7,533 bases of DNA from an uncultured Oscillospiraceae bacterium. GTDB taxonomy: Bacteria; Bacillota; Clostridia; Oscillospirales; Ruminococcaceae. The stretch lies in NCBI GenBank assembly GCA_910586535.1, contig CAJUHS010000048.1, positions 1-7,533 of the forward strand. Reading direction: 5' to 3'. The notes under the pieces are model-generated. The model worked only from the letters and a program-made list of their open reading frames with translations. It did no database searches and had not been told where the DNA came from. The position numbers were made by a program, and so were the translations under genes. Of this stretch, positions 4,563 through 7,533 are shown piece by piece (position 1 is the first letter of the stretch; each line of letters begins with the position of its first letter).

Positions 4563-5504
4563 TTACTTGCTTTTAGCCGCCGCAACAAGTCCCGCGTAGG
4601 TTATGTTGTCGTTAGCCTTGGCTTTTATCATGATATCCACTATGCCTCTAATACCCTGAACACCTACAGCAACCTTGTGCAAAAACGCGATTTCGGGTTT
4701 TTTGTCCTCTAATTCGGGAAACAACAGCTCTATGTCGCGGAGCTGAATCTGATCGGTTTTGAACACTTCAAGACTTTTCCTGCGGCTCACTATCTGCTTG
4801 AATTCCATTTCCCGCCCGCTTTTTCCGTTGGTACACTCAACCGTTACCTCGTTTCCGATAAGACAAATGCCTACAGTTTTTCCGGTATTGGAGAAAACGT
4901 CGGGGAAACTTCTGAGCATTTCAATCGCTTCATAGGATAAATGCTGCGCCTCATCGAGAATGATTATCATGCCGTCGGTAAGCTTTTCGGTGATCGCTTC
5001 CCAAAGCTCGTCCATTGCTCTCCTGCGTATGCCGAGCTTTTTGCCGATAGCCTTGGTGATAGCATTCTGCGTACCCATGCAGGGCGGGACGTATATGTAT
5101 ATGCAGTTGCTTTCATGGTCACGTGCATATTTAAGCGCGGCTTGAGTCTTTCCGATACCGGCGTCACCGCAAGCCACCGCGATTCCGCCTAAAAGGTGGC
5201 AGTTGTTTATGATACCATAAACCTGCGTAGATATGGAAGTCGGAACATATCCGTCGTACTTAGCCTGTGCAGCCGAAGCTTCTTTTAATTCAAAATACGC
5301 CGCAAGATCATCAAGCTGTTTGCTCGGATCGGCATTATAAGTACCGTTTTTTACTCCGGAAATAGTGGAATCGCTTACACCTACGCATTTTGCGGTTTCT
5401 TTTGCGCTCCAGTTTTTCTCCGCGGCAAGTTCCCAGAACTTGTTCCATGCCCATTTCTGACGGTCATCAAGGTTGTATTTGGGATTATATTCAACCATCT
5501 TCAT
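4563..5504 (-). CDS. MuB-type AAA+ ATPase, transposition target-selection protein
   Basis: This 313-residue ATPase would bind target DNA as an ATP-dependent filament and deliver it to the transposase, as MuB does. The N-terminal region has a Cro-like helix-turn-helix at about residues 31-53 (WSAKETAKCVGVSDSTISG). The Walker A motif is GDAGIGKT (113-120) and Walker B is IIILDEAQHL (180-189, D184/E185). The sequence after about 205 fits the rest of the AAA core and a helical C-terminus. The position directly behind the transposase, overlapping its last codons, fits A-B translational coupling. The ribosome site AAAGGA is too close to ATG 5504 but lies 8 bases before ATG 5498, so the protein may begin at MVEYN, two residues later. 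The fold and context leave little doubt about the family. Confidence 0.92.
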   Translation of the reverse strand: MKMVEYNPKYNLDDRQKWAWNKFWELAAEKNWSAKETAKCVGVSDSTISGVKNGTYNADPSKQLDDLAAYFELKEASAAQAKYDGYVPTSISTQVYGIINNCHLLGGIAVACGDAGIGKTQAALKYARDHESNCIYIYVPPCMGTQNAITKAIGKKLGIRRRAMDELWEAITEKLTDGMIIILDEAQHLSYEAIEMLRSFPDVFSNTGKTVGICLIGNEVTVECTNGKSGREMEFKQIVSRRKSLEVFKTDQIQLRDIELLFPELEDKKPEIAFLHKVAVGVQGIRGIVDIMIKAKANDNITYAGLVAAAKSK

Positions 5505-7167
5505 TTTCCTTTCTTTGCATAAGATTTCGGTTTATGCGCTCATAATTAATAGTTACGGGCATTATGTCGTCTCCCGCTGCCGCAGGAACAGCTTGTTCTT
5601 CGTTTACCCTGATTGGTATGATCTTACTCGGAAGCTCGATCCTGAACTCGCCCGAACGTTCTCCGGCCCGTCTGACCTTCAGGTCTATAGCCGTGATACG
5701 CTCTTCCTTAGAAAGTCCGTCAAGCAGTCCGTCCGCAGTTTTCTTCATATACTTTACGACTGACCGCTTCATTTCTTCAGCGTCGCGTACCCTACCCTTA
5801 TTTTCGTCTATAAAGTCGCACATACGGGCATCGGCGCACCGCCATGTTGACATATATCTGTCGTCGCTGTCGTAAATTCGCGCTTGAGTAAGGTCTGCGG
5901 GATCATATCGCACAAAAACCTCTTTTTTCAGCAAGCGGCACGTTTCGTTCCTGTCGTAATACCACAGCTTTTCGCCGGAAATGTTGATAAATACGCCGTT
6001 TCGCTTGACTTTCTGAACGCGGGTCGTCCTCATGAGCATAAGATTAAGCTCCGCTTCGCCCGCAAGCTTTACGCCTGTTTCCTTAATGTCAGCGTTCCAT
6101 ACTTCGATACGGCTCATGCCCTTGAAGCACTTTTCACTTCCGCCATAAGGCTGGATATTATAATCGTTGTCGATCCATATACCGAGCAGTTCGCGGACTG
6201 CGCTGTCTGTCGGGACTTTTTTGCCGTCCTTGATAATACGCTTCAAAGATTCGGAACGTTCCGTTACATTGCCGCCGCAGAATGTTGCCAATGCTCGCGA
6301 AAATTGGTTTTTGACCGTAAGAAATGTCCTTTCGATCGGTTTTGCGTCGGCATTTCGTACCTGTGCAAACTGAGCTGTGATGCCGAGCCGCTGAAAAATA
6401 TTCGAGGGGATAGGCTCGTCCGTAGATTTATGCTTTGCACGGTATCCGCGACCGCCGATATCATAATTCGCGAACTCCGATCCGTTATCAAGATAGATCA
6501 GGTCGGGGATTCCGAACCGCATTATAGCCATTCGCAGGGCGAGAATAGTAGACTGCGACGAGGGATTTTCCGTAATATTAAAACCGACAATAACGCCGCT
6601 TTTAGCGTCCTGAAACGCCGTGATATAAAGTCTGTGATTTGTTTTACCATCGAAAGAAATAACGTCAAGCGTGTGATTGTCCGCGATCCACGCGCTATTG
6701 GCATGAATATTATCGTATAATCGCTCCACATACGGCGCACATCTGTCCTGCAAAGCCTTTTCGCCCTCACGCTTGTATGTTTTGACATATAGGTCGATAT
6801 CGGATTTAACGTGCCGCCTGAAACTTCTTTCGGTCGGCATACAGTCTAAAAGTTCGGGATAAAATTCAGCCGTCCAATCGCATACATTTCTGTAACATTC
6901 GGATATAAGCGGCTGACGTTCGTCCAGATAGAACCAGAGAAAAGCTTTCCAGACCTTTTCGTTGATGTTGAAATTGTTCCTGTTCCAACCTCCGCGCCCG
7001 TCAAGGAGTCCGTCAAGGTTCTGATCTCGGTAAGCTGCAAGCTTTTTGTACAAAATATCGGGAGATATGGCGATGTCAGGCTGTTCTATTTTGACCTTTG
7101 AACAATAGAGCGGGTCAAACTCGGTTTTTTTTGGAATACCGAGATCGCAGAGCCTGCCATTCCTCAT
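5491..7167 (-). CDS. MuA-type DDE transposase/integrase, catalytic part
   Basis: This 558-residue ORF carries the catalytic core of a Mu-like transposase, which would cut and join phage DNA ends during integration and replicative transposition. Residues 15-60 (TEFDPLYCS to LLDGRGGWN) match the core-entry helical domain. The RNase H-fold domain spans about 155-300, with the DDE triad visible as D163 (WIADNHTLDV), D227 (YLDNGSEF) and E279 (KPIERTF). A C-terminal beta-barrel lies at about 365-425, and the charged tail at about 450-558 would contact the MuB ATPase. With the 102 upstream codons these become D265, D329 and E381, close to MuA D269, D336 and E392. ATG 7167 has only a weak GGGTG site, and the first dozen residues (MRNGRLCDLGIP) look like out-of-frame sequence, so this start may not be the ancestral one. 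It overlaps the ATPase gene by 14 bases. Confidence 0.92.
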   Translation of the reverse strand: MRNGRLCDLGIPKKTEFDPLYCSKVKIEQPDIAISPDILYKKLAAYRDQNLDGLLDGRGGWNRNNFNINEKVWKAFLWFYLDERQPLISECYRNVCDWTAEFYPELLDCMPTERSFRRHVKSDIDLYVKTYKREGEKALQDRCAPYVERLYDNIHANSAWIADNHTLDVISFDGKTNHRLYITAFQDAKSGVIVGFNITENPSSQSTILALRMAIMRFGIPDLIYLDNGSEFANYDIGGRGYRAKHKSTDEPIPSNIFQRLGITAQFAQVRNADAKPIERTFLTVKNQFSRALATFCGGNVTERSESLKRIIKDGKKVPTDSAVRELLGIWIDNDYNIQPYGGSEKCFKGMSRIEVWNADIKETGVKLAGEAELNLMLMRTTRVQKVKRNGVFINISGEKLWYYDRNETCRLLKKEVFVRYDPADLTQARIYDSDDRYMSTWRCADARMCDFIDENKGRVRDAEEMKRSVVKYMKKTADGLLDGLSKEERITAIDLKVRRAGERSGEFRIELPSKIIPIRVNEEQAVPAAAGDDIMPVTINYERINRNLMQRKENEDG

Positions 7168-7185
7168 GGATTTTCACCCAACGGG

Positions 7186-7473
7186 TTATTTCGTTTCGTT
7201 CCGCCTCGGAATATTCTTCAAACGATCTTTTAACGGCGTTTCAGCTGCTGGCTTTTTTAATTCGGGCGGAGCGTTTTCCTCGCCCCGAATCTGCGTATAA
7301 TATTTTGCTTTGATGTCGTCGGGGAGAGCGGATATCGGAATAAGGTACTTAGGACGGTTCTTTTCATTGAGTTCCGTCTTGGATTCAAGCTTGCCGTCTT
7401 TTATAAGCTTCTGTATGTACTGCAAGCTACAGCCTTTAAGTTTTGCAACATCTTCAACCGTAATAAATTCCAA
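7186..7473 (-). CDS. N-terminal DNA-binding part of a MuA-type transposase (split gene)
   Basis: This 95-residue product starts at TTG 7473, which has a well-spaced GGGGAGG upstream; there is no in-frame ATG nearby. Residues about 4-28 (ITVEDVAKLKGCSLQYIQKL) form a MerR/excisionase-like helix-turn-helix, followed by KYLIPISALPDDIKAKYY. That is the typical N-terminal block of Firmicute Mu-like transposases, in which this domain binds transposon-end or enhancer sites. It ends at TAA 7188-7186, in the same frame as the catalytic ORF that begins at 7167. From about residue 81 (after PLK) the sequence no longer resembles the family, whereas the -1 frame does. I therefore read it as the front of one broken transposase gene. 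Alternatively it is a genuine short product, able to bind the ends without catalysis and so to act as an inhibitor. Confidence 0.8.
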   Translation of the reverse strand: MEFITVEDVAKLKGCSLQYIQKLIKDGKLESKTELNEKNRPKYLIPISALPDDIKAKYYTQIRGEENAPPELKKPAAETPLKDRLKNIPRRNETK

Positions 7474-7509
7474 ATTCGCACCTCCCCGAATTTTTTTCTA
7501 AAAAAGTCT

Positions 7510-7521
7510 TGCATTTTTGCA
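7510..7521. repeat. Short palindromic TGCA-N4-TGCA site upstream of the transposase
   Basis: TGCATTTTTGCA lies about 37 bases upstream of the TTG start, in the only noncoding DNA before the early operon. Two 4-base half-sites alone are close to chance. The region also contains TTGGTG and a weak TTTAGA at about 17-base spacing on the minus strand, a poor promoter match. It could be a repressor or transposase site; the evidence is slight. Confidence 0.25.
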
Positions 7522-7533
7522 CCAACTCTGCTA

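Larger units (their letters stand above)
5491..7473 (-). pseudogene. Full-length transposase gene interrupted by two compensating frameshifts
   Basis: The two ORFs are in phase, and the whole span is 661 codons including the stop, almost exactly MuA length (663 aa). Between them frame 0 has two stops, TAA at 7188-7186 and TGA at 7176-7174. The -1 frame is open from 7240 to 7118 and reads RSFEEYSEAERNEITRWVK then IHEEWQALRSRYSKK, which is what this family carries between the HTH and the core. Adding one A to the A4 run at 7231-7228 gives ..TPLK-RSFEEYS.., and removing one A from the A8 run at 7132-7125 gives ..RYSKK-TEFDPLY... The coding frame therefore leaves and returns at A-runs. The cause may be mutation, sequence error, or recoding by slippage; the sequence alone cannot decide. 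Confidence 0.8.

Noticed and set aside
5884..6720. Long plus-strand ORF (278 codons) opposite the transposase
   Set aside because: It lies wholly antisense to the catalytic domain, has no visible ribosome site or recognisable motif, and is explained by codon bias of the real gene.
7252..7258. A classic -1 slippery heptamer, A AAA AAG, in phase in the N-terminal transposase ORF
   Set aside because: A -1 shift here reads only three codons (A S S) before TGA at 7243-7241, so it cannot reach the preserved linker. The crossing must be further downstream, at or after 7240.
1..7533. CRISPR array, tRNA or rRNA genes, phage end repeats
   Set aside because: No regularly spaced repeats, no tRNA-like cloverleaf and no rRNA sequence were seen; the prophage ends are not within the window.

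Overview
The window is the early region and the start of the late region of a Mu-like (transposable) prophage, almost certainly integrated in a low- to mid-GC Firmicute, most likely a gut clostridium of the Ruminococcus/Oscillospiraceae type. That host guess rests on strong GGAGG-type ribosome binding sites, lysine/glutamate-rich proteins and the clostridial flavour of the transposase; it is inference. Every supported gene lies on the minus strand, so the region is read from right (7533) to left (1). The genes are packed with 1-29 base overlaps or short gaps.

Transposition block (7473-4563): a MuA-type DDE transposase followed directly by a MuB-type AAA+ ATPase. The transposase reading frame is broken. 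A 95-residue N-terminal DNA-binding piece and a 558-residue catalytic piece lie in the same frame, separated by two stop codons. The missing linker (the RSFEEYSEAER and WVKIHEEWQALRSRYSKK segments) is intact in the -1 frame. Two compensating one-base changes in A-runs (about 7231-7228 and 7132-7125) would restore one protein of about 660 residues, close to MuA length.

Early accessory block (4550-2534): seven small proteins without recognised function: a two-segment membrane protein, a 144-residue orphan, a charged coiled-coil protein, a cysteine-cluster protein and others. Gam, Kil and other host-takeover functions sit here in Mu. Two structured gaps lie between these genes: three consecutive hairpins (3660-3736) and an 18-base perfect palindrome (3291-3308).

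Regulatory switch (2534-1423): GemA, a previously untracked 59-residue gene, then Mor, the middle-operon activator. Downstream of mor is an AT-rich gap with a perfect TATAAT, no good -35 box, a repeated AAAATTT element, and then a stem-loop followed by T7. This is the expected form of an activator-dependent promoter with a leader hairpin. No separate C gene is seen, so Mor may drive the late genes directly.

Start of the late/structural block (1422-1): a membrane-anchored coiled-coil protein, a winged-helix protein, a stand-alone helix-turn-helix (HTH) protein that duplicates the N-terminus of the next gene, the Mu gp27-like DUF3486 protein, and at the left edge the first 12 codons of a gene whose start looks like a NusG/LoaP-type antiterminator.

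The phage ends, the repressor, the terminase and the head/tail genes are outside the window.
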